Source: Pleodorina starrii
Taxonomy: Eukaryota; Chlorophyta; Chlorophyceae; Chlamydomonadales; Volvocaceae
Length of the DNA stretch: 64,000 nt
Direction: 5' to 3'
Assembly: GCA_030267565.1 (NCBI GenBank)
Contig: BRXU01000018.1
Location: 1,178,001-1,242,000, forward strand
Position 1 is the first letter of the stretch. Every line of letters begins with the position of its first letter. Of the stretch, positions 22,901 through 32,410 are shown piece by piece. Below the pieces are notes generated by a model. It searched no databases. It was given only the letters and a program-made list of their open reading frames with translations, and was not told the origin of the DNA. The position numbers were made by a program, and so were the translations under genes.

Positions 22901-25900
22901 TTTCTCCACTTTTTATCTTTCCTTGTCTCTCTCGCCTCTCTGTCTCTCCCTTATGCTGGAATGGATTGATTGATTGATTCATTGATTGATTGATAAACCC
23001 CTTCACGACACCCCCCCCCCGCTTATACGTGGATACCCCCCGCGCCGCACGGTGCTCGTATTTGCCTGCCCCCCCCCCCCAGGTACCCGGCAGGACCTAC
23101 CGCGAGTGGCTCCTGGACACCTCACAGCTCCTCAAGCCCAACAACCCGAACGCCGCCACCGCCGCCGAAACGCCGCCGCGCGCCGGCGCCCGCCGCGCCG
23201 GTGCCGGCGCAGCGGCGGCGGCGTCGCTCCTCGGCCGCCGCCGCCGCAACTCCAGCGCGCCGTACAACGGCACCCCCGCGAGCTTCATGGTCGCGACCGT
23301 GGCGGCGGCGCTGGCGGAGGGCGACGTCGACGCCGCGTCGAATGCCGTACGGCGCGGCTCCGCCGCCATGCTCAACGGCCGCGGCATGGCGTGGGCTCCG
23401 CACCTGGCTCGGGTGCTGGCGATTGCGGCGGAGGTGGATGATGTGGTGGAGGAGGACGACGAAGAGGACCGCGGCGGCGCGACGGCGGCGGCTGGAGGGG
23501 CGGCCAGGCGTGGCGGCGCCGCGGGCGAGCAAGGTGGGTGGGGGGCCGCCATGTGGACCCTTGCGTAGACCGCGGAGCCTTGCACGGGCGCTTACACGGG
23601 CCTCTGCGCTCATGCACACTCGCATCTTAGAAGGCTGGGGAGTCAGCTGCGAGGGAACTCTTACGGGCCTCTCTGTAAGCGCGGGGGGGGCGCGCTTTAT
23701 GGCTTCACGTTTTGGAGAGGGCTGGAAGCCGCGTGCCGGGGCTGCCAGCACAGAGCACAGCCCGGCGATGTGCCAACGCCGTCCGTGCCAGCACAGAGCA
23801 CGCCCCGGCGATCGATCGTATGCGCCGCATCCCGCACCCGCATATCTGGTGATTGATTGCGGCGCATCCCATACCGCAACGAGACCCAGTCGCGACCCAT
23901 GGTACCCCCTGTTACTTGAGATGCGGTACTTCAGATGCCTCTTTTGCCCATCGCATCCCTCAAGACGTACCATTTTATCGTGTCCCCGCTTCCCGCCAAT
24001 CCCTGTCTGGACTGCCACTCCCACTGCCATACACCACTCTCCTGCCCCCCGCGGACGCACAAACAGGCGCCGGGCGCGCGAAGCGCCAGCGCGTCGCCAA
24101 GGGCGCCGCCGCCGCCGCCGCCGCCGCCGCTGACGGCGCCGCCGTTGACGGCGCCGACGCGGCGGCCGGCAACCGCCTGCCGTCGCCGCAGCACGGACAG
24201 CAGCTTCGCGCCGACAGCGGCGACGTCACCGACTCGCGCCAGCGCCGTCAGGACACGGACGACGGCAGCGGCGCCGGCGCCACCGCGGCGGCGGCGGCGG
24301 GTCCGCGGCCCGGCGACTCGGCGCTGGAGCAGCCTTCGAACCTGGCGGCGGTCTCTGAGAGCGACCTCCTGTTCGATCAGCTGGCTCCGGAACCAATGGC
24401 GGACCCGGATCTGGACGCCGATGCCGACGCCGACGTTGACGCGGCCATGGGCATGGACGGCCCGGCGGCGGATCCCCCGGGGCTGAGGCTGGGGATGGGG
24501 TTGGGGATGGGGGCGCCGCTGCGGAGCGACGATCTGATGCAGCTGGATGACGAGGAGCCGGAGGTGGAGAGGTGGGAGAAGGGTGGGAGAAGGGGGGGAG
24601 AAGGGAGAGAAGGGGGAGAAGGGAGAGAAGGGGGAGAAGGGTGTCATGCGCTCATCATCCGTGCTTCGCACCCCCTGAGAGGATAAGCCGGCGACGACCG
24701 TCGCATCGCCGCCTGCCGCTTCGGCATATAACTGCATGGAACTGTCATGTCTTTGCGAGTGACGCCTCTCCCGCCACAGCAGTCAAAACTAACACGCAAC
24801 CCGCCGGCCCTGTCCCGGTTGCGATCCCTTTGGTGGTGGTGGTGCTGCTGCTGATGATGATGCTGATGATGATGCTGATGGTGGTGACCCGCAGGCTGCG
24901 CCGTCAGGAGTCGGGCGGCAGCGACGGCCAGGAGCGGCGCGCGGCGGCGGGTCTGGTCCGTGGCGCCGGCGGCAGCAAGCAGACGACGGAGGGCGGCATT
25001 AGCAAGGAGTCTGACAGCAGCAACAGCAGCAGCATGGGCAGGGAGGGAGACGAGGCGGCCGCCGGGCCCATGCGGTGAGTTACGGTAGCCGGTGGTACCC
25101 GCAAACACCCCGGCACGCATGCACACATCTGCACCCCCGCCCCATCCTTGGTTGGTTGGTCTGGAGGCGACGCGGTCGCTGCGTTTCCAGTCTTGGTAAG
25201 GTTACAGGCATGTTCGGTCAGTATTGCTGGGTTCAGGGTCCGCATCGCTAACGCCGTCTCCGTCCCTTCGCTGCGGTATCTTTTTTTTCTTTAACCCCAC
25301 CCCACACCCAACCCCATCCTTGCGGGTCTTCATATTGCCCCCGCCTCAGGCGCGCCAGCGGCGCGCAGCGGCGATTCGGCTTGGGCTCGCTGGCGGACCT
25401 CCTGCCGACGGTGGGGGAGGATCCCGGCTTGGACCGCGATCCGACGGGCTTCGCGGCGGACGACCTGGACGAGGAGCTAGAGGTACGGTGTGCCGTACTC
25501 TTGCCGTCCCGTTGGTGCGACGACGGGAGCTGCCGTCGTGCGGGAGGACGTGCAGGCGGTCTTGACTGGCGCTCGTATCGTATCGCTGCTTCCTCACCTT
25601 GTGTACGTGTTGACCCCCGTCTTGCTTACTGCTTACTGGGTAGCACCCGGGGCTTCTCTCGGATACTTGAGAGACGTTTTCCCGCCCGGCTTTAGGTTTT
25701 CGCAAACCGTGGGCGGTTGCCTGGGTGTGCGCCTGCAGCTTTACAGCGCGCGATTTCTCCTCCAAACCGCACCTTCCCAGTCTTCCGCCGCCTTCGCAAT
25801 TGCTTCGCTTAACGCGCGGCTGTGCTGCGCTTCACTGTACCGTGCTGCGCTTTTTGGTACTGTGCTGTTTGCTGTGTCCTGTGCTGTGCTGTTTGTTGCT

Positions 25901-26792
25901 GCTTTGTCGCAGGACCTGGCGGAGGCGGGGGCGGCCGGTCTGGCGCCCGGGAGGAGCGACGGCCGCTCCAGCAAGGGCACCAGCGGCGGCAGCGGCGCGC
26001 GCGCGAGGACGCGCACCGGCACGGCCACGGCCACAGGCACGGACCCAGGCGCACCGTTCAGCCTCAAGGAGACTAACGGGCTGGCCACGCAGGCGGTGCC
26101 CCCGCAGGCATTTGTGAGCCGGAATACCGAAAGGGCCGTCAGGTAAGCTACCGTACCCGCGTCGGGGCACCATGCGTGCAGCGGGGGCTTTGGTGCTGGT
26201 GATGGCGTCGTGCGCTGTGTGGAGGCCTTCTCCGCGCGGGTCCCCGACTCCAGCACCTGAGCTCTGATTGTCGGACTGCCGGTGCCTGGCTGCAGCTACC
26301 TGCCCCACGCAGACACGATTGGTGCTGGACTCAAAACACGCGCGAACACGCGCACGATCCTGCCCGGACTGACTGACCGCATGCCGGCGCCGGCGCCGGT
26401 GCCGGCCTGGCCGCCCCGCCCCCCGCCTGCTACATTACCACTTACGGGCTCCTGCCTATGGGCTCCTTACGGGCTCCTGCCTCCTGCGGCGGCCCGTTTA
26501 CAGGATCTTCCGCTCGAAGCTGTCGGAGGCCGCGAAGCGGCGCGATGCCGCCGTGGATGACGGCGACGACGAGGTCAACCGCGACGACCACGGTGACGGG
26601 GCCCGCAGCGACGGCGGCGGCGGCGGCGGCGAGCCGTCCGTGTCGTTCTTCTCTCTGGTGGGGCAGGTGCGGCGCGCCGAGGCGGTCAAGCTGTTCTACC
26701 AGACGCTGGTGACGCAGACGGCGGGCTACGTGCGCGTCACGCAGGACCAGCCCTACGGCGACATTACGATCCGCGCCGGCCCCAAGATGTGA
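16940..26792 (+). CDS. REC8: REC8/RAD21-family alpha-kleisin, meiotic REC8-like
   Basis: Seventeen phase-consistent exons: 16940-16992, 17230-17295, 17550-17608, 17825-17869, 18660-18765, 19548-19837, 19972-20065, 20481-20581, 20921-21403, 21823-22097, 22552-22653, 23083-23533, 24067-24571, 24895-25074, 25350-25482, 25913-26142, 26504-26792; about 1153 aa. The N-terminus MFYSHDLLGRKSPLGAIW, then SLRLQGILIGGVVIVFSRQQ, is the SMC3-binding kleisin domain. GGVVIV after LRLxGIL is nearer plant REC8 (SYN1) than RAD21, which usually has LLLGVVRIY. VPGRTYREWLLDTSQLL lies centrally. The last 60 residues (FFSLVGQVRRAEAVKLFYQTL, PYGDITI) are the SMC1-binding winged helix. Kleisins close the cohesin ring and are cut by separase. 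Between the domains lie long Ala/Gly/Gln/Asp-rich disordered insertions. The start of exon 11 could be shifted by alternative CAGs. Confidence 0.85.
17382..17393. repeat. Palindromic 12-mer GACCC-AG-GGGTC
   Basis: Copy of the GACCC-NN-GGGTC palindrome within intron 2 of the REC8-like gene. Another copy (GACCCACGGGTC) is at 8618-8629, inside the RG-rich coding exon. Confidence 0.7.
18358..18401 (+). repeat. Intron-borne short repeat, diverged copy
   Basis: CTCCTTCGCTGCGATACGGT followed by CTCTTCGTTTTTTCCCC, in intron 4 of the REC8-like gene, 90 bases upstream of a second copy. Confidence 0.65.
18447..18480 (+). repeat. Intron-borne short repeat, second copy in the same intron
   Basis: GTCGCTCCGCTGCGGTATC followed by a T run; same intron as the copy at 18358. 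Confidence 0.75.
19101..19175 (+). repeat. 27-bp tandem repeat, about 2.8 copies
   Basis: CGAGATCTGGGTTCC recurs at 19101, 19128 and 19155, in intron 5 of the REC8-like gene. Confidence 0.95.
25256..25298 (+). repeat. Intron-borne short repeat, near-consensus copy
   Basis: CCCTTCGCTGCGGTATCTT preceded by GTCTCCGT and followed by a T run and AACCCC, in intron 14 of the REC8-like gene. It is nearly identical to the copy at 461. Confidence 0.9.
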
Positions 26793-28744
26793 GCGCAGGG
26801 CGGATGCGTGCAGCCAGGCACATGACCTGATGACCTCGTTTTTCTGTGCAATGGAAAATTTGCCGTGGCGTGTGGGATGAAAAATTGAGGATGTGGCGGA
26901 CCGCGTTTATCTTCCTGTACTTTACCTGAGACCTGTGGGGAGGGGGGAGGGGGAGGGTGTGTGTGCATGTGCAGCGCAGCGCTGCGAGGTTTGGTCTGGC
27001 TGGGCGGCAGGATGGGGCTAGGGTGATAGCGAAGGTATGCGAAGGTAAAACGAAGAAATGCGCTGCGTACATATGTCGCGTACATCTGTCCTTTGATAAT
27101 GAGCAGGGTTTGGGCGGCGCCGACCGGGGCGCTGCGGACTGAACGCGGTGCTTGTACAGTACGAGATGGGGTGCGTTCCGGAGACTGTTACTTCCCGTTT
27201 TGGTTTGATTGGGTCTACAACGCAGAGATGCCATGATAACGCCGCGTGCATTCTTTTGACTTGGAACATGGACCCCCATGTCAGAGGGCAGTGCCGTGGG
27301 CGTCAAGAGGCCGCTCGCGCGCGGGTCACTCAGTACAACGCTCAGGGGGGACCTCCGGGGAGCACGCGCTGTTGGCCTCCGGGATGGGTGGAACAATGCT
27401 CACGAGCAGTTTTCGGGTGTGTGTTCGAGCGGTCTTTTGAGCGTTACACGATGCGCGTGCAACCGCGCTTCCCCGCCGCCGTGCCCGGTGCTTGTATCTG
27501 TGCCCCGACGTATTGCGTTTTGCATGTGACCTGAGTTGTGTGGCGGTTCTGGTGGTAGCAAACATTCGGCATGGCGCTTCCCACCGGAAGCGTGGCTAGC
27601 AGGACCATAAATGGCGTGTAGGACGTGCATGACGTGCCGAGCAAGGTCCAATCAGGCCGCCATAACTCCACAGGGGGCCGTCCCCCCGGCGTTTTCGGGG
27701 TTACCTCCGGGACATGCAGTTGGCTGCTGTTAGGTCGATTGGCAGTGCCTACTTCTCTGGGGCGCCTGGGCCCGTCGGGGGAGGCACTTGGGTCATGTCT
27801 GATTCATTCCCCCGTGGTGGCGGGTTTCGGAGCCTTTCCTCGACTCCGCACGCTTTCCCGTCTGGGCGATTCGTGCTTGCCTGGTCTCGGGTGCGTTTTC
27901 CTTTTGCCCTGGTACCGTAGTCGTTTTCGCTGTAGTACACGGCCGGTTGGCCCGCTGGCTCCGATACCCTTCCGAGGGCCGGGAGCCCACTGTAACAACA
28001 AATGTGGGTCCGCAGGCGGATGTGCCGCTGGGTCTACTCTTCAAGGGTGTTTAGAGCCCACTGTACCAACAACTACAGCTCAGGGCATGTTCGCAGGTTG
28101 GCCCGAGTGGGTTATGCCACAATCACGATTGGGAAGGTCAGGGAGACAGGGACTCCGCCGAATGGGAAGGACATGGCCATTTCAGTGTCCGCAAACGTAA
28201 GACTTGATGAAGTGGAAAGGGTGGAACGCTGGAACCTGACCAGGCCAACATCCGCCGAAAGTCCGCCCACAAACGCTACAAGCCGGCCAAACCAGGTGCA
28301 AACCGGGCCCGTAGCAAAGCCGCCCAAGCAACCAGCGATGACCATAAAGAACAATCACAGTCAAGCCGCAGAGAAAGCTTCTCATAGATGGGCCTTCACC
28401 CCGCCGAAAACACCGAGACTCGGCGCCAGGGGGTTTCCCAGGGGGCCGCGGTGTGGAAGGAAGATACCAGCAGTTGGCGAGTTTTTGTTCTTGACAAGTC
28501 TGGACGAGCATGAAATACACACCGAGTGGCGAGTGCCCGATCTTGCTACGTCGAAAAGTGGCTGCCGGGTGGAGCGTCGTGGACGGTCGTGTGGCAGGTC
28601 GGCACCCAACTTCGGGTAGCCCCCGCCTCTGCCACCTCCGCCACCGCATACCTGGCTGCCCGAGTCCACGAGCCTTAGCTACCGTTTGAATAGCTGCGAT
28701 GTAAGTGTGAGCTTAGAGTGAATGTCCCCTCTATATTTTACCAG
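26793..28744. other. REC8 3' flank and repeat-like spacer
   Basis: After the REC8 stop codon there is no convincing exon on either strand. The stretch 27806-28000 is related to 33261-33482 (dispersed repeat), and two short copies of AGCCCACTGTA-CAACA occur near 27987 and 28053. Open frames between 28.0 and 28.7 kb on both strands lack splice or family support. Confidence 0.4.
27806..28000 (+). repeat. Dispersed repeat, copy 1
   Basis: Shares an ordered series of blocks with 33261-33482, including CCCCGTGGTGGC-GGTTTC, TTTCCGTCTGGG-GATTCG and GGCCCGCTGGCTC, ending in AGCCCAC-ACCAAC-like sequence. By eye the identity is roughly two thirds. Confidence 0.65.
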
Positions 28745-28936
28745 GCGATGGAAAGCCTTCACACCCGCTTAGCGCCGCCGTACAACGGACCCTCGTACTG
28801 CCTCGTCACTCTTGGCTGTTGCCCCGCATGCCTCACTGCCTACGGTTACTGCAGCGCATGCCACTACCCTTACATCATCGATCATAACTTCAAAGTTAAC
28901 TCTTTCTCCTCGGGAAGGCCGTCGCACAAGTGCTGA
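28745..28936 (+). CDS. Possible terminal exon of a small Cys-rich protein
   Basis: After a good acceptor (TATTTTACCAG) an open frame of 63 codons runs to TGA at 28934. It starts AMESLHTRLAPPYNGPSYC and holds seven Cys, most of them in a 40-residue stretch with two CxxC motifs (CCPAC, CSAC). A preceding segment ending at 28700 with the donor GTAAGT stays in frame and would add a short Ser-rich piece, but a stop at about 28620 shows that another exon would be needed further up. It could instead be translated alone from the ATG at 28748 or 28718. No family is recognised, and it lies only 170 bases before the SEC22 start. Confidence 0.3.
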   Translation, partial: AMESLHTRLAPPYNGPSYCLVTLGCCPACLTAYGYCSACHYPYIIDHNFKVNSFSSGRPSHKC

Positions 28937-29105
28937 AATAGAATTGTTATTTGGTACTTCGACAAACTAGAGCTGATTGCATATCACAACACGTAGTTGT
29001 ATCTGTTACCGTAAAATCCTTGCGAACGCTTCTTAGTTAACCGGCCGCTTCAAACTTAACCGAAGACAAGGAGTTGGGAGCGCGAGTGAGCAGGGCCAGG
29101 CCCTA

Positions 29106-30798
29106 ATGGTGCGGCTTACGCTAATAGCACGCGTTCAAGATGGGCTGCCGCTAGCGGAAGGGTTGGACAGCGAAAAGGACGCCGAGATCGACGCGTACAA
29201 GTCACAGGCGAAGGTGGGATAAGGTGTCCCTGGGGTTCCTCGGCCGGTGCAGCTACCGACACGGATGGTCGTGCGCTTGCAGAGCCTCCTAAAGAAGTTT
29301 TCACAGCAGTCGAGTCACCAGGCTACTCGGCTGTCCGTGGAGTCGGGCAAGTACACCTTCCATTACTTGATCGACGGGGGAGTATGCTATCTCACGCTAA
29401 CGGAGAAGGGCTACCCAAAGAAGCTTGCGTTCCAGTACCTGGAGGAGCTAACCAATGAGTTCGGCAGGCTGTACGGGCAGCAGGTGCACACGGTCAGCCG
29501 GCCGTATGCCTTCATCAAGTTCGGTACGTGTTGGGCCGCGCGCGCCTGACCCGGCCCAGCCTTTCAGCTATTCGTGGACTTGTTCCCGATGGGGGAAGAT
29601 GTCCTCAGGGGCCAGGAGAGCGGCTAGGCTTGACAAACTGGTTCGCCGCCGTGGGCAACGGGGGGGGGGACTACAACAGGCCCCATGCACCGATATACGT
29701 CCCACGGCTCACCCCAACACAACCGGTCCGACCGTTCATTCGCCGGACCGTCGGCCCTCCGGCTTTCTTCCCTTGCACGGTTGCCAGTAATGTGGCAGGC
29801 TCGCCGTGCGCGGTGTGTGCCGGTCACGCGCACGACAGCTGTGCGTGCCGCCTGCACGACAGACGAGGCTGGCGCGCGCCTGGCGTGAAGCCTCCGGCGT
29901 ACCCTGTGCTGCCCTCCCCCTCCCCCGCCCATGCAGACACGTTCATCCAGAAGACGAAGAAGCTGTACCTTGACACACGGACGCAGCGCAACATGTCCAA
30001 ACTCAACGACGACCTGGCGGAGGTGCACTCCATTATGACCCGCAACATCCAGGAGGTGCTTGGGCAAGGAGAGAAGCTGGACAGTGAGTGTGACGGGGGC
30101 ACGCGACAAGGGGCGAAGGGGGTCAAATCCTAAGAGGATACCGAGGGCGCGATGACGAGCAGAGGCCGGTATGGAGGAACTTGTTGGGGGTTAGATGGCA
30201 CCATGTGACGTGCTCCCGCTGCTAATCGTGGAGTAAGGCCATTACGCGAAGGTGCGGCGCTGCGGTCAAGCGCGGAAGAACGACATAGGATTATTGCATG
30301 TCCGGTACCCAGGCGGGCATGCGGGGCCGAGCAATGCCAGGTGTCTGTGGGAGGTGCGCTGACTTTACGCGCGCGCGGGGCCCGTGATTACAGGCATGGC
30401 CAAAATGTCGAGTACCCTGGCGGCCGAGTCCAAGCAGTACTCGTCTCGCGCCAAGGACCTGCACCGACAGGTATGGTAATCGGTGGTTTGACCCGCCTGG
30501 CTGCGCTCCATCGCTGAAGCGCGCGCGTTTGGTGTCCCCTGCCAGTACACCAAGTGGCCCGTGCACGTGCTTGCTCTCTAAAGTCCCTGGTGGGGTCCTT
30601 TGACATGAGGAACACCTTTGACATGGTGGGGTCCTTTGACATGTCCTTTGACGTGAGGCCTGCTCACCGCCTGCCTGAGTCACAACCCTCCACGTCACCC
30701 TATGTGTCCAGGCCCTCATCCGGAAGTACGTGCCGCTGGCGGTGGTGGTGGGCGTCGTGCTGTTGCTGCTCTGGCTGCGGTCCAAGTTTTACAGATAG
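29106..30798 (+). CDS. SEC22: SEC22-type longin SNARE of ER-Golgi transport
   Basis: Five exons in phase: 29106-29213, 29283-29523, 29937-30083, 30394-30470 and 30712-30798 (219 aa). The start MVRLTLIARVQDGLPLAEGL is the longin-domain opening of Sec22. Residues 1-117 form the longin domain. TQRNMSKLNDDLAEVHSIM (about 132-150) begins the SNARE helix, which runs to about residue 190. A single hydrophobic anchor, PLAVVVGVVLLLLWL, ends at the cytosolic-type tail-anchor C-terminus. Family role: R-SNARE partner of ER/Golgi Q-SNAREs in COPI/COPII vesicle fusion, tail-anchored in the ER. The position expected to hold the layer-zero Arg reads VLGQGEKL, so Gln160 stands there; to my recollection plant SEC22 also lacks this Arg. 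Length matches the family (about 215). The 3' flank begins a 175-bp tandem repeat within 150 bases. Confidence 0.92.
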
Positions 30799-30945
30799 CC
30801 TTGCCGGGGCGGGTGGGTCGCTGCTCGTTGAAGCGGTACTCGTACGCTGTGGCGCATGTTGGAATGAGGGTGACCTAGCCTGTGCCTGCAAGTCAGGTGC
30901 CCTGCCTTGGTGCATCGCTCGATCAGGACAAGGAGAGCAGCCTCG

Positions 30946-31470
30946 GCCCCAGAGAGCGTGAATGCCTAAGCTGCGGCAGGCTGCTGAAATGCCAGCTGCG
31001 GGAGGTCGGCGCTGTATTGTGGAGATTGGAGAGCAATGCGGAACCTCGAACGGATTTGAACACGTCGCAAGGCCCCCTGCGCCACCCTGGCTCGTCCTTT
31101 CATAGCTCCGTCCCGTGTCAGCCCCAGAGAGCGTGAATGCCTAAGCTGCGGCAGGCTGCTGAAATGCCAGCTGCGGGAGGTCGGCGCTGTATTGTGGAGA
31201 TTGGAGAGCAATGCGGAACCTCGAACGGATTTGAACACGTCGCAAGGCCCCCTGCGCCACCCTGGCTCGTCCTTTCATAGCTCCGTCCCGTGTCAGCCCC
31301 AGAGAGCGTGAATGCCTAAGCTGCGGCAGGCTGCTGAAATGCCAGCTGCGGGAGGTCGGCGCTGTATTGTGGAGATTGGAGAGCAATGCGGAACCTCGAA
31401 CGGATTTGAACACGTCGCAAGGCCCCCTGCGCCACCCTGGCTCGTCCTTTCATAGCTCCGTCCCGTGTCA
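30946..31470 (+). repeat. 175-bp tandem repeat, 3 near-identical copies
   Basis: The unit starting GCCCCAGAGAGCGTGAATGC occurs at 30946, 31121 and 31296; the copies look identical or almost so over their whole length. It starts 148 bases after the SEC22 stop codon, so at least part is probably in the SEC22 3' UTR or just beyond. The near-identity implies recent amplification or homogenisation. Confidence 0.97.
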
Positions 31471-31862
31471 GCGTTGGGGCCTTAGATGGTATTCGGACGC
31501 GGTGGTCATTAAGGTTGTGTGGGGGTTGGCTGCTCGCCTGTCACAGCTGTAGTTTGGGACGCACATGGTGTTCAGATTATTGGACGCCGTACGGCGGGTA
31601 GCGGGACGTTAACGTTACACGGAGGGACCGGGTCCGACGGCCGGGGCTCTGCCCAAGTCCGACTCGAACGGCGACGCCACGGGCTTTCGCGGCCGAGCTC
31701 GGAAGGTGCCGTTGGGGTGACAGCAGCAACGCAATGATGCGCCGCGCTGGCTCACTTTGAGCTCACTGGGTGACGCCAGGTGTGCCTGGCGTGACGAGGC
31801 TGGCGCCAGCAATGACTCGATTGCTGTCAGCGGGACTGCTTGCTCGTCAGCAGGTCGCCAGG
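31471..31862. other. Spacer between the tandem repeat and the ELOB-like gene
   Basis: No gene seen. It contains the 3' UTR of the minus-strand ELOB-like gene, with TGTAA (minus strand) at 31615-31619, 245 bases beyond its stop. Confidence 0.5.
31615..31619 (-). terminator. Poly(A) signal TGTAA for the ELOB-like gene
   Basis: TTACA on the plus strand is TGTAA on the minus strand, 245 bases past the stop codon. Confidence 0.5.
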
Positions 31863-32410
31863 TCACTCGGGCTTTTCACTCTCGAATGTGGAAATGTTGA
31901 TTGGCTCGAACGTGCCGTCTGCAAGGGACAGTGGTAGACCAAGTCAGGTTTGGTGTTTCGTACGGAAAGCATGACACGCTGGCGGGCGGCGCACACAGCA
32001 CGGCCACTCCGCGTACGGACCTGGTTGAAGATAGCACAGCGCCAAGACGTCGTCGTTCTCCACCTTCAAATCGAGCAGCTTCCGTGCGTCCTCCAGTACA
32101 GTCTGACCCTTGTATAGCTGCTGGCTCTCCGGAGGCTGTGGACGTTGGAGGGACCACGTCGCCCAACCCCGGGAGCCGTGTGCATCAGCCAGTTGTAGGA
32201 CAACGTGGAGCGGCGGGTCCATGGGGAGCGATCGAAGGCATGACGCAGCCGGAGCTATGACTTTCCTTCCCATGCGAGGAGCGGGTTCCCCAAGCAGCAG
32301 CGCACCTGATCAACAAGCTCCTGAAGCTTTTGCTTTACTTCCAGAACAGTGTCGGTAGGCTCAACATGTAAGAAGTATGTTGTCTTAAGGCGCTTCACTC
32401 GAACATACAT
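31863..32410 (-). CDS. ELOB: Elongin-B-like ubiquitin-fold protein
   Basis: Three short minus-strand exons join perfectly: 32410-32306, 32135-32021 and 31918-31863 (91 aa, TGA). The N-terminus MYVRVKRLKTTYFLHVEPTD, the block PPESQQLYKGQTVLEDARKL and the C-terminal DGTFEPINI line up with animal elongin B ([35 protein letters not shown]) and with the short plant ubiquitin-like homologues. The fold is a ubiquitin-like beta-grasp. It lacks a C-terminal Gly-Gly, so it is not a conjugated modifier. Elongin B pairs with elongin C in elongin and in BC-box cullin-RING ligases; whether algae use it this way is inferred. The protein is shorter than the human one (118 aa) because the disordered tail is missing. 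The family assignment is from memory of the motifs, but three independent blocks agree in order. Confidence 0.8.

Noticed and set aside
28112..28649. Overlapping frames on both strands, one hydrophobic (minus)
   Set aside because: No consistent exon chain; adjacent to a dispersed repeat; composition does not favour either strand.
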